Positions 8,625 through 17,128 of a stretch of DNA of 64,000 nucleotides are shown here, one piece after another. Below the pieces are notes generated by a model. The model was not told the DNA's origin and did not search any database. It saw only the letters and a program-made list of their open reading frames with translations. The first letter of the stretch is position 1; each line of letters starts with the position of its first letter. The translations under genes were made by a program, and so were the position numbers. This DNA comes from JACKAQ01 sp965227145 (GTDB lineage Bacteria > Calditrichota > Calditrichia > RBG-13-44-9 > J075). The stretch lies in contig OZ245730.1 in the NCBI GenBank assembly GCA_965227145.1, forward strand, positions 2,046,001-2,110,000, written 5' to 3'.

Positions 8625-8953
8625 TTAGCCGTTGTTATTTTCCGGTGACTGAAAACCGAACGGACGGTTGACAGCGTTTTGAATGCCTTGCAATTTAATT
8701 TCGCCGTGCTGGTTTTCAAATTTTTCGATATTATCCTGCAATGCGAGCAACAGCGATTTGGTGTGTTGCGGCGTCATAATGATCCGGGATTTTACTTTTG
8801 CCTGCGGCACGCCCGGCAAAATCCGGTAAAATCGATGACAAACTCCGCCCCGGAATGGGTGATTATCGCAAGATTGGCGTATTCACCCTGCGCAACTTCC
8901 GGCGAAAGCTCGACATTGATTTTTTGCTGCATCTGAGCAGATTGGTCTTTCAT
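8625..8953 (-). pseudogene. DUF3467 family gene split by an apparent one-base frameshift
   Basis: Two adjacent frames together make one DUF3467-like protein of about 109 residues. From ATG 8953 the first frame reads to GAEFVIDFT and then goes out of register into a quick stop (RRQK). The second frame supplies RILPGVPQAKVKSRIIM, TPQHTKSLLLALQDNIEKFE and the C-terminus to 8625. Inserting one base near 8820-8830 (within ACCGGATTTTG on the minus strand) restores the expected family join, ...FVIDFTRILPGVP... . Either the gene is broken, the base is a sequencing or assembly error, or frameshifting occurs in translation. The sequence after the shift looks well conserved, so error or a very recent mutation seems most likely. 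DUF3467 is a small family of unknown function. Confidence 0.75.
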
Positions 8954-9132
8954 AAACAGGTTACTTTCTTTCTGAAATGGCAGAATTCATCTCAATTAAT
9001 TTCAACAAAAACAGCGGTGGACAATATACTTCCAACACAAAATGATTGCAAGCTGCGAAAAAATAGCACCGCTCATTTCCTGCCCGTAAAATTTTCTTTT
9101 TACATTATGATTGTTTGGTGTTAAACTTGGGC

Positions 9133-10983
9133 ATGGCTGGAATACCGGAACACATTATTGATCAAATTCGCGATTCATCCAACATCGTGGATGTTGTCGG
9201 GCGATATGTTTCGCTAAAAAAACGCGGTCGGAATTTTATCGGATTGTGTCCGTTTCACAATGAAAAAACACCTTCATTTAATGTAAATCCCGATCGCCAG
9301 ATTTTCCACTGTTTTGGCTGCGGCGTTGGCGGAAATGTGTATCGCTTTTTGATGATGCACGAAAGTATGGGATTTGTGGACGCGGTGAAACAGCTGGCGC
9401 AGGAATCGGGCATCGAAATTCCCGTAACCGAAGAAGTGCGACAGCAGGAAAGCGAGAGCGAACGGCTTCATCGATCCAACGAAATTGCCACTCGTTTTTT
9501 TCAGCACCACCTGCAGCATGCGCCGAAAAGCCTGATGGATTATCTCGCAAAACGCGGTATTTCTGAAGAAAGCCTGAAAAAATTTGAAATCGGTTACGCG
9601 CCGGAAGGGTGGGATAATCTCCGGAAATATCTCGAAAAAGGCAATTATCCCATTGCGCTTTACGAAAAACTCGGGCTGCTGCTCAAAAGCGAAAAAAGCG
9701 GCAATTTATACGATCGTTTCCGGCAGCGACTGATGTTTCCGATCCACAATCCTGCCGGAAAAGTGGTTGGTTTCGGCGGTCGCCAATTGGTGGATGAGAA
9801 AAATTCACCCAAATACATCAACTCACCGGAATCGCAAATTTACCAAAAAAGCAACGTGCTGTACGGACTGAATTTTGCGCGTGAAGCCATTCGCGAACAC
9901 GGATTTGCAATTTTTGTTGAAGGCTACATGGATGTGATTCAATTGATGCAATCCGGTATCCAAAACGTAGCTGCCACGAGCGGAACCGCGCTCACGGAAG
10001 CGCATGCGCGACTCATTCGCAGATACGCCCAGCGGGTGGTGCTCTGTTACGATGCCGACAATGCCGGCATCAACGCGGCGGCACGCGGCGGTGAAATATT
10101 GTTTCAGAACAACGTGGAAACCGATGTGCTCATTTTGCCGCAGGGCGAAGATCCCGATAGCTACACCCGCCAAAACGGTGCGGACGCATTTTTGAATTTG
10201 CTCAAATCGGCATCTGATTATTTTACTTTCCGGCTGAAGCTATTGGCAGATAATAAAAATCTGCAAAACGCCCGCGAACGTTCCGAAGCTGTAAATGAAC
10301 TGTTGGACGTACTCGCACCGATGCAGGATGCCATTCGCGCCAGCTTTTATCTGGAAAAAATTACCGAAAACTGGCAAATTCCCGCAAATGTGCTGATGAC
10401 AGAACTGGATAAAAAACAGGCTGCCATTCAACGCCGCGAACGGTTTGGCAGCATGCAAAATGAACCGCAAATGCCGTCTCCTCCAGACGAATCGCCAAAA
10501 ACAAAACGCCATGCACCGCTGGTTTTGTCGGGCGCATGGGGCGGGGAAAAAGATATATTGTTATTGTTGCTGACTTATTTTGTCGATCTCCACGAATTTG
10601 TATTTTCTCATTTGGAGCCATCGGATTTTCTGAATTCGGAGTTCCGGCGTGTGTTTGAAATCATCAAATCGCAACCGCCGGAAATGGGTGAAAATGTGCT
10701 GCACCACGTGCTCGATCAAATCGAAAATGAGGAAATGCGTTCGCTGCTCGTTAAAGAAATGTTCGAAAACAATAAAGAATTCCAAAAACCGGTGCTGTAT
10801 GTGCAGGGTTGCATAAAGCAAATAAAAATAGAAGGTTATCGTTCAAAAATTGATGTAGCGAAACGCCGGTTAAAATCGGTGAAAACCGATAACCCGGAAT
10901 ATTTCTCGATACTTGCTGAAATGCAGGAAGCCATGAACGGCATGAAAACCTGGCAAAATGTGGTGCCGAGCGATGACGGTTGA
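9133..10983 (+). CDS. dnaG: DNA primase
   Basis: This 616-residue primase synthesises RNA primers at the replication fork. The N-terminal CHC2 zinc finger has Cys39, His42, Cys60 and Cys63 (LCPFHNEKTPSF then FHCFGCG). The Toprim catalytic core follows, with FVEGYMDVI near residue 262 and LCYDADNAG near 306. The C-terminal third is the divergent helicase-interacting region. I use ATG 9133 (MAGIPEHII), the family's usual beginning, in preference to an upstream TTG. The gene is divergent from the DUF3467/yggS operon, and no rpoD follows it, unlike the common rpsU-dnaG-rpoD arrangement. The gap 8954-9132 should hold promoters for both directions, but I could not assign them reliably. Confidence 0.96.
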   Translation: MAGIPEHIIDQIRDSSNIVDVVGRYVSLKKRGRNFIGLCPFHNEKTPSFNVNPDRQIFHCFGCGVGGNVYRFLMMHESMGFVDAVKQLAQESGIEIPVTEEVRQQESESERLHRSNEIATRFFQHHLQHAPKSLMDYLAKRGISEESLKKFEIGYAPEGWDNLRKYLEKGNYPIALYEKLGLLLKSEKSGNLYDRFRQRLMFPIHNPAGKVVGFGGRQLVDEKNSPKYINSPESQIYQKSNVLYGLNFAREAIREHGFAIFVEGYMDVIQLMQSGIQNVAATSGTALTEAHARLIRRYAQRVVLCYDADNAGINAAARGGEILFQNNVETDVLILPQGEDPDSYTRQNGADAFLNLLKSASDYFTFRLKLLADNKNLQNARERSEAVNELLDVLAPMQDAIRASFYLEKITENWQIPANVLMTELDKKQAAIQRRERFGSMQNEPQMPSPPDESPKTKRHAPLVLSGAWGGEKDILLLLLTYFVDLHEFVFSHLEPSDFLNSEFRRVFEIIKSQPPEMGENVLHHVLDQIENEEMRSLLVKEMFENNKEFQKPVLYVQGCIKQIKIEGYRSKIDVAKRRLKSVKTDNPEYFSILAEMQEAMNGMKTWQNVVPSDDG

Positions 10984-11086
10984 TTGAATCCCCAAAAAGT
11001 GCTTTTGAATTTGCTGCGATTTACGTAAATTTTGAAACAAAAATGTGTTCAGCCGCATTAAAAATGGCAAACACGGGAGTTATAAA

Positions 11087-11572
11087 ATGAAGAAAATGAT
11101 CTGGTTTACATGTTTCGTAGTGTTAATTCCGGCATTGGCAAGCGCCCAATATAAAAGCCAAACCAAAACACTGGAAATGCGGGAAGTGATTGCTGCGCCC
11201 ACCAATTTGTTTCTCGGATTTTTGAATTCGAATAAATTGACGATGAATCATTCTTTTTCCAGCAGCTTTTCGACCGGTGGCGGCGGCAGTATCATGATGA
11301 ACGCTTATGTGAACAGCATCAATTATCAATTTAACGATAAACTTTGGTTAAATATGGATTTAGGTATTACGAATTCGCCCTATAATTCATATTTGAAAAA
11401 TTCCCCGGCGCAGGATCAGCTGAATTCGACCAAATTTTTTGGCGGCGGCGAACTTAATTATCGCCCGTCCGATAAAATGCAGTTGAGCCTCGGCGTTTAT
11501 TCCACACCATATTTGTATCAGGGCGGCTATTATTATTCACCGCTCAATCAGCATCGATTTGGCGATCAGTAA
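11087..11572 (+). CDS. Secreted protein of unknown function, possibly outer-membrane beta-rich
   Basis: The 161-residue product starts with a classical signal peptide (KKMIWFTCFVVLIPALASAQ). ATG 11087 follows GGGAG at suitable spacing, so the longer upstream reading is not used. The mature part is rich in Asn, Ser, Gly and aromatic residues in alternating patterns (for example SINYQFNDKLWLNMDLGI and MQLSLGVYSTPYLYQGGYYY). This suggests beta strands of an outer-membrane or surface protein. I do not recognise a family. A strong terminator follows at 11614, so the gene is probably monocistronic or the end of a dnaG transcript. Confidence 0.65.
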   Translation: MKKMIWFTCFVVLIPALASAQYKSQTKTLEMREVIAAPTNLFLGFLNSNKLTMNHSFSSSFSTGGGGSIMMNAYVNSINYQFNDKLWLNMDLGITNSPYNSYLKNSPAQDQLNSTKFFGGGELNYRPSDKMQLSLGVYSTPYLYQGGYYYSPLNQHRFGDQ

Positions 11573-11613
11573 AACGTTGTAACATTTCATATTAGAACTA
11601 CCGATCATTTTCA

Positions 11614-11675
11614 GTCACAATAACGAGGTGAAATGTTTTTTACTTGTATCACCCCGTTGTTGTGACTTATTTTTT
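11614..11675 (+). terminator. Strong rho-independent terminator
   Basis: A 17-base stem (11614-11630 with 11650-11666) has one mismatch and one G-T wobble, encloses a 19-base loop, and is followed by TTATTTTTT. It ends the upstream secreted-protein gene. It also shows that the LytR_C gene cannot start at the upstream in-frame codon near 11644. Confidence 0.75.
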
Positions 11676-11724
11676 GGACTGCAAATTTGATCTGGATTTA
11701 AAAATTACAACTCAAGGATTGAAA

Positions 11725-12402
11725 TTGGCTCAAAGAACCCGACGTAATATGTCTGATCCCCGGATCAAACGCATGGTGAATGCGCAGGAAAATCCAAACC
11801 GCTCCAAACCCGGACGGAATGGTTCCAATAACGCATCTGCGATTGCATTTCTCAAAGTGCTGGTATTGCTTGCGATAATCGTCAGCGGCATTGCGATTTT
11901 GGTGTATCCGAATCAGGATGTGGTTTCGGAAATTTGGAGAAGCGCGTTTCATTCGAATAAAACAGCGGTTCAGCAAAATGATACTGCAGCATTGCCGGCC
12001 AAAACACCCGGCGATCTGAATCAGGAGGCTGGAACCGTTGCATCGGAAGATGGCGAATCCAATGAGCAATCAACGGAAATTACCCAATCGCCCCAACCGG
12101 TGGAGCGGGGAATTCAGGTTGAAGTGTTGAACGGCTGCGGTGTCAGTGGACTCGCGGACAGGATAACCAAATTTCTGCGCAAACAGGATATCGACGTCGT
12201 TTCTACCGGCAATTTCGATAATTTTGATGTGCTAACCACCCGCATTCTCGATCGCAGCGATAACCACGAACGCGCGGAAAAAGTTGCCGAAGCGCTGGGT
12301 TTATCAAAAGATCGTATCTTGTTACGCAAGGATGTAAACTTGCAATTAGACGTAACGATTGTTCTCGGTGCGGATTATAAATCGCTGGAACCGTTAAAAT
12401 AA
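11725..12402 (+). CDS. Membrane-anchored LytR_C domain protein
   Basis: This is a single-pass protein: a short basic cytoplasmic tail, one membrane helix (AIAFLKVLVLLAIIVSGIAI), a low-complexity acidic linker, then a C-terminal LytR_C domain. The domain begins with IQVEVLNGCGVSGLADRI and ends with VTIVLGADY, the usual shape of this cell-envelope domain found after LytR-CpsA-Psr enzymes or alone. No LCP catalytic domain is present. The start is uncertain: TTG 11725 has AAGGA 6 bases upstream, while ATG 11749 has no evident ribosome-binding site. It precedes rsfS by about 60 bases and is likely cotranscribed with rsfS and argS. Function is unknown beyond envelope association. Confidence 0.75.
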   Translation: MAQRTRRNMSDPRIKRMVNAQENPNRSKPGRNGSNNASAIAFLKVLVLLAIIVSGIAILVYPNQDVVSEIWRSAFHSNKTAVQQNDTAALPAKTPGDLNQEAGTVASEDGESNEQSTEITQSPQPVERGIQVEVLNGCGVSGLADRITKFLRKQDIDVVSTGNFDNFDVLTTRILDRSDNHERAEKVAEALGLSKDRILLRKDVNLQLDVTIVLGADYKSLEPLK

Positions 12403-12463
12403 CGAAATAAAATACTTCCATTAAATATCTGTAAATTATCAATTTAAAAAGTTGAAAGAACGA

Positions 12464-12844
12464 ATGACGTCAAAAGAACTGGCGAATATGATTTCGCAAT
12501 TGGCACTGGAGAAAAAGGGCCAGGACATCACAATAATGGATTTGCACTCGATTTCAGACATCACGGATTTTTTTGTGATTATCAGCTGCGGATCGGATAT
12601 CCAAACCAAAACGGTTGCCAATCACATCGAAAAAACCCTCAGGGATGAAAAAATTACGCTGTACCACCGGGAAGGGATGAGCAAATTAAACTGGGTACTG
12701 CTCGACTACGTGGACGTGGTTGTGCATATTTTCCGCGAAGAAACGCGGGAATTTTATGCGTTGGAGCGGTTATGGGCAGATGCAAAAGTGACAAAGGTGG
12801 AAGAGAATGCTGACCTTAGAGTCGTACCTGGCAAATCAAATTAA
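12464..12844 (+). CDS. rsfS: Ribosomal silencing factor RsfS
   Basis: RsfS (Iojap/DUF143) binds ribosomal protein L14 and blocks subunit joining during starvation. The 126-residue product shows the family core: DITIMDLHSISDITDFFVI, then the hydrophilic SDIQTKTVANHIE helix, HREGMSKLNWVLLDY and VVVHIFREETREFYALERLW. The start is taken at ATG 12464; an in-frame TTG four codons earlier is possible. The 3' end overlaps argS by 38 bases, a strong sign of cotranscription. In many bacteria rsfS follows nadD, which is absent here. Confidence 0.93.
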   Translation: MTSKELANMISQLALEKKGQDITIMDLHSISDITDFFVIISCGSDIQTKTVANHIEKTLRDEKITLYHREGMSKLNWVLLDYVDVVVHIFREETREFYALERLWADAKVTKVEENADLRVVPGKSN

Positions 12845-14450
12845 TGATGCATTAAACGCACTCGGATTTCCCGAAAAAGCATACAATTTTGATCGCCCCA
12901 AACTGGATGAACATGGCGATATCAGCGTAAATCTGGCGATGTTGCTGACCAAAGATTTGCGGAAAAATCCCCGGCAAATTGCTCAGGAAATTATTGATGC
13001 ATTGAACTTGGACAACGCAATTATCGCCAAAACAGACATCGCCGGTCCCGGGTTTATCAATTTTTTTATCGCGAATCAAAATCTGCGAAACGCAGTTATC
13101 GAAGTACTTGATAAAAAAAATACTTACGGTCATACAAATACCGGTAACGGAAAACGCGTTTTGGTTGAATTTGTGAGTGCAAACCCGACCGGTCCGCTCA
13201 GCGTCGGGCATGGGCGGCAGGCGGTTTTGGGCGACACAATCGCCCGTTTACTGGAATGGAACGGCTACGATGTGACCCGCGAATATTATTTCAATAATGC
13301 CGGGCGGCAGATGCGGGTGCTCGGCGATTCCGTGCGGCAACGCTATTTGCAACTTGCTGGCGAGAAAATCGATTTCCCCGATGATTATTATCAGGGCGAA
13401 TACATTACGGATATCGCCCGAAAATTATTTGACGAACACGGCGATTCGCTGAAAAAACTCGCCGATGACGATCTCGATATTTTCAAAAATGCCGCCGAAA
13501 GCGAAATTTTTGCAGATATAAAAGCAACGCTGAAACGGCTGGACATCGTTTTCGACACCTTTTTTAACGAATCGGATTTGTATTCGCGGGGCGATATCGA
13601 TCGATTGCTCCAATTTTTGCGGGATAAAAATCTAGCGTATGATAAAGACGGCGCCGTCTGGTTTCGGGCAACTGAATTCGGGCTGGAGCAAGATCGTGTG
13701 ATCGTGAAAAGCAGCGGCGAGCCCACCTACCGGCTGCCGGATATTGCTTATCACCGCGATAAATTTGAGCGCGGTTACGATCTGATGATCGATATTTTTG
13801 GCTCCGACCACATCGCCACATATCCCGATGTGCTCGCCGGTGTGCGGGCGATGGGTTACGATTCGGATCGCGTTAAAGTATTGATAAATCAATTTGTTAC
13901 GCTGTTCGAAGGCGATGAAAAAGTGAAGATGTCCACTCGCCGGGCGAACTTTATTACCGTCGATGAATTGATGGACGAAGTTGGCGAAGACGTTACCCGT
14001 TGGTTTTATTTGATGCGCAGCATGACCAGCCACCTCAATTTCGATTTGAAGCTGGCCAAAACGCAATCGGATGAAAATCCGGTGTATTACAACCAATATG
14101 CTCACGCCCGGATTTGCAGCATTTTGCGCAATGCAGAAGATCAGGGCATCAGGTTTTCGGATAGCAAATCCGTCTCGCGGCTTGGCGAAGCGAGTGAAAA
14201 AACGCTCATCAAAAAACTGATGGAATTTCCGCGAATGGTGCAAAAAAGCGGATTGGAACATGAGCCGCATTTGTTAATTATGTTTATGTCGGAAATTTCT
14301 ACTGCGTATCACAAATTTTATACGGAATGCCGGGTAATCAGCGATGATGCGGAATTGACGCAAGCGCGGCTTGCGCTCTGCCTCGCCACTAAAACTGTGC
14401 TGGCAAACGGGTTCAACATTTTGGGTGTTGCTGCTCCCGAAAAAATGTAA
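12807..14450 (+). CDS. argS: Arginyl-tRNA synthetase
   Basis: This 547-residue class I synthetase charges tRNA-Arg. The order is an N-terminal Add1/tRNA-recognition domain, the HIGH-equivalent LSVGHGRQAVLGD near residue 130, and the catalytic core with YYFNNAGRQMRVLGDSV. The KMSK-equivalent KVKMSTRRANF lies near 375, followed by the DALR anticodon-binding domain. It is close to the usual 550-580 residues. ATG 12807 lies inside the end of rsfS and follows GGAAGAG. A hairpin with a short T tract follows the gene at 14479. Confidence 0.95.
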   Translation: MLTLESYLANQINDALNALGFPEKAYNFDRPKLDEHGDISVNLAMLLTKDLRKNPRQIAQEIIDALNLDNAIIAKTDIAGPGFINFFIANQNLRNAVIEVLDKKNTYGHTNTGNGKRVLVEFVSANPTGPLSVGHGRQAVLGDTIARLLEWNGYDVTREYYFNNAGRQMRVLGDSVRQRYLQLAGEKIDFPDDYYQGEYITDIARKLFDEHGDSLKKLADDDLDIFKNAAESEIFADIKATLKRLDIVFDTFFNESDLYSRGDIDRLLQFLRDKNLAYDKDGAVWFRATEFGLEQDRVIVKSSGEPTYRLPDIAYHRDKFERGYDLMIDIFGSDHIATYPDVLAGVRAMGYDSDRVKVLINQFVTLFEGDEKVKMSTRRANFITVDELMDEVGEDVTRWFYLMRSMTSHLNFDLKLAKTQSDENPVYYNQYAHARICSILRNAEDQGIRFSDSKSVSRLGEASEKTLIKKLMEFPRMVQKSGLEHEPHLLIMFMSEISTAYHKFYTECRVISDDAELTQARLALCLATKTVLANGFNILGVAAPEKM

Positions 14451-14478
14451 GCTCAATAAAAACAATTGTAAAAATAAA

Positions 14479-14510
14479 AAGGGAACGCTGCCGGTGTTCC
14501 CTTCATTTTG
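14479..14510 (+). terminator. Probable intrinsic terminator after argS
   Basis: AAGGGAAC pairs with GTTCCCTT around a 9-base loop, followed by CATTTTG. The stem is perfect over 8 bases, but the T run is short, so efficiency is uncertain. Confidence 0.55.
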
Positions 14511-14536
14511 TAAATTTTGGGAATGGGAATTGAATT

Positions 14537-15436
14537 ATGTCTATTTTGGTTGTCGGTTCGATTGCGTTGGATTCTGTGGAAACACCTTTTGGTAAAGTGG
14601 ACAATGCGCTGGGCGGCTCCGCGCTGTATTTCAGTAATGCTGCCAGTTTATTTTCCCCGGTGAATATTGTTGGTGTTGTCGGAAATGATTTTGATTTCGC
14701 CGAAATCGACTATTTGAAAGCCAAAGGCTGCGATTTTTCCGGAATGACTGTCGAAACCGGCGAAACATTTCGCTGGGGCGGACGCTACCATAAAAATGTC
14801 AACAAACGCGATACGCTGTTCACCCATCTCAACGTTTTTGAAAAATTCAAACCGGTCATTCCCGAAAAATATGGCGATTGCGAATTGATTTTTTTGGCAA
14901 ATATCGATCCGGAATTGCAACTGGATGTGCTGCGGCAAATCAAAAAACCGCGACTGACCGTGCTGGATACCATGAATTTCTGGATTCACGGGAAACGCGA
15001 TGCGTTGCTGGATCTCGTTCGAAAAGTGGATGTGATGATTTTGAACGATGAAGAATTGACCGATCTCACCGGAACATTAAATTTATACGAAGGCGGCGCG
15101 GAATTGCTGGATATGGGATTGCAGGCGATTGTCGTCAAAAAAGGGCAGCACGGCGCGGTGATGCTGGATAAAGACGGACAATTTTTGGCGCCAGCTTATC
15201 CGGTCAGCAAAGTGGTTGATCCGACCGGCGCCGGCGATACATTTGCCGGTGGTTTTTTGGGTTACCTTTCAACTTGCGCGAAAATTGACGACGCAGCGTT
15301 CCGGAAAGCGGTCATTTACGGCACGGTTTCCGCATCGTATGTTGTTGAGGGATTTAGCTTTAACCGGCTTCGGGAAATTGGCAAAACAGACCTTGATGCC
15401 CGTTTTGCCGAGTTGCAGCAAATGACCCGTTTTTAG
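14537..15436 (+). CDS. PfkB-family sugar/nucleoside kinase
   Basis: This 299-residue ribokinase-fold kinase transfers phosphate from ATP to a sugar or nucleoside. The N-terminus has the beta strand and glycine pair typical of the family (ILVVGSIALDSVETPFG, then ALGGSALYFSNAA). The C-terminal signature DPTGAGDTFAGGFLGYL contains the catalytic Asp of the anion hole region. Length and layout fit the group, but substrate cannot be decided from sequence alone. Adenosine-kinase-like members are similar. Its stop abuts the stop of the convergent trans-sulfuration gene with no spacing. Confidence 0.88.
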   Translation: MSILVVGSIALDSVETPFGKVDNALGGSALYFSNAASLFSPVNIVGVVGNDFDFAEIDYLKAKGCDFSGMTVETGETFRWGGRYHKNVNKRDTLFTHLNVFEKFKPVIPEKYGDCELIFLANIDPELQLDVLRQIKKPRLTVLDTMNFWIHGKRDALLDLVRKVDVMILNDEELTDLTGTLNLYEGGAELLDMGLQAIVVKKGQHGAVMLDKDGQFLAPAYPVSKVVDPTGAGDTFAGGFLGYLSTCAKIDDAAFRKAVIYGTVSASYVVEGFSFNRLREIGKTDLDARFAELQQMTRF

Positions 15437-16594
15437 TTAAATTTCACTCAACGCACGGGCGAAATCGCTGATCAAATCGCCGGTGCTCTCGATGCCCACC
15501 GAAACACGAATTAACCCGTCACTAATTCCCAACGCCTGCCGCTCAGCGGGCGTCATACCAATATGCGAGGTTTGCGCCGGCAGCGTAACCAGCGTTTCCA
15601 CACTGCCCAAACTTGGTGCAAAAATTGCCAACTCCAGTGATTGTACAAGTTGCAGCGCCGCTTCAGCGCCGCCACTCACTTCGAAACTGAGCATTCCGCC
15701 ATAGCCGTCAAAAAACCGGCGAGCCATCCGGAAAGTCGAACTTGCGGGAAGTCCCGGATAATTCACCTTCAACACTTTGGGATGCCCGACCAAAAATTGC
15801 GCCAAATCCATCGCGTTGCGATTGTGCTGCGCCATCCGCACCGCCAGCGTTTTCATGCCGCGTTCCAACAAAAAGCAGGCATGCGGATCCAGCGATCCGC
15901 CCATCCGGTTCAGTTTCGGCAAGGTTTTGGCGATTCCGAATTCATCGCCGCAAATCGCTCCGGCAATAATATCCGAATGCCCGTTGAGGTATTTTGTGCA
16001 ACTGTGCAAAACGATATCGAATCCAATTTCAGCCGGACGAAAATTGACCGGACTGGCAAACGTATTGTCGATTAATGAAATCAGGTTGTGGGCTTTCGCA
16101 AAGCGAATAACTTCTGTGAAATCAACAACTTCCATTGTCGGATTAGTGATGCTTTCCACATAAATTGCCCGGGTTTCCGGGCGAAGTTTTGCTTCCCAAT
16201 TGTTGGGGTCAGACGCATCAACAAAATTAAATGAGATGCCCATTGCCGGCAAATCATTTACGGCAAACGCATGTGTTCCGCCATACAAACTGCGTTGAAA
16301 AAGAACGTGATCGCCGGCATTTAAAATGCTCATCAACGCGGTTGTAATCGCTGCCATGCCGCTGGCTGTTACCAATGCGGCTTCGGTATTTTCCAAATCC
16401 GCAATTTTTTGGCTGACTGCCAGTTGGCTGGGATTGTTGTTCAAACGGGTGTAGCGCACATCTTCCGGTTGTCCCACTTTGGTTGTCAAAAAAGTGGATG
16501 CCTGAAAAATGGGCGTATTTACCGCACCTTTGATGCGTTCCGGGTGAGAACCGTGAACCGCTTTTGTGAAGATTCCGGATTTTTTTATCGTCAT
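15437..16594 (-). CDS. Cys/Met metabolism PLP-dependent enzyme (trans-sulfuration family)
   Basis: This 385-residue fold-type I PLP enzyme acts on sulfur amino acids by gamma- or beta-elimination or gamma-replacement. The PLP-binding lysine lies in LHSCTKYLNGHSDIIAG, the Tyr/Arg substrate region is YTRLNNNPSQLAV, and the C-terminal SDGLIRVSVGIES carries the carboxylate-binding Arg. ASGMAAITTALM supplies the phosphate-binding residues. The subfamily is not resolved: cystathionine gamma-lyase, methionine gamma-lyase and cystathionine gamma-synthase all look alike at this level. ATG 16594 follows GGAG at 8 bases. No SAM riboswitch-like element is evident in the short upstream gap. Confidence 0.88.
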   Translation of the reverse strand: MTIKKSGIFTKAVHGSHPERIKGAVNTPIFQASTFLTTKVGQPEDVRYTRLNNNPSQLAVSQKIADLENTEAALVTASGMAAITTALMSILNAGDHVLFQRSLYGGTHAFAVNDLPAMGISFNFVDASDPNNWEAKLRPETRAIYVESITNPTMEVVDFTEVIRFAKAHNLISLIDNTFASPVNFRPAEIGFDIVLHSCTKYLNGHSDIIAGAICGDEFGIAKTLPKLNRMGGSLDPHACFLLERGMKTLAVRMAQHNRNAMDLAQFLVGHPKVLKVNYPGLPASSTFRMARRFFDGYGGMLSFEVSGGAEAALQLVQSLELAIFAPSLGSVETLVTLPAQTSHIGMTPAERQALGISDGLIRVSVGIESTGDLISDFARALSEI

Positions 16595-16723
16595 CGGACA
16601 AGCTCCGTTATTTGCATTGTGAATTCATTTTCGAGTGTCAAAAAATACGCAAAATTTCTTTTATTTTTGAGTGAATTTTACTATCATCGTGTACGTAAAC
16701 ATCAACAAATGGCAGGGGTAAGC

Positions 16724-16951
16724 ATGCAGTCACAGGGGAATTGGTCGATCGAATACAGCCATTCAGAGGGCACCTTTCATATTGGCAGAACCGCGGAAAT
16801 GCTCCAGCGGAATATTTTGTCGATTTCTACCGGAACATCGGTTGAATATATTTGCGTCGGTATTTTCCCGTCCCGGGAACAGGCTGTTGACGCCATTTTG
16901 GAATTTCGCCGAAACCGCATCCCCGGTTACACGATGTCTCTGCCATTTTAG
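16724..16951 (+). CDS. Small conserved-looking hypothetical protein
   Basis: This 75-residue product (MQSQGNWSIEYSH...) starts at ATG 16724, with AGGGG 5 bases upstream. The longer open frame upstream lies over the opposite gene and is not used. The composition is ordinary and soluble, with an apparent beta-beta-alpha-beta pattern: ILSISTGTSVEYICVGIF is strand-like and SREQAVDAILEFRRN is a helix. I recognise no family. Good start signals and compact, protein-like composition support it being real. Confidence 0.55.
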   Translation: MQSQGNWSIEYSHSEGTFHIGRTAEMLQRNILSISTGTSVEYICVGIFPSREQAVDAILEFRRNRIPGYTMSLPF

Positions 16952-17128
16952 CGGAAACGCCCCACTTTTGAAAGCTGTAAATTATTATTTTTGCGCAACA
17001 TCACACCTGTTATTTCTGTGCCCGGTTAAACTAAAAAGCTGATTCCGGACTGTGGAAAAAATTCTATTCCGCTCGATCCGCATTGTGGATTTTTCTAACT
17101 ATTGATCATTTGAAACCCCGAAGAAAAA

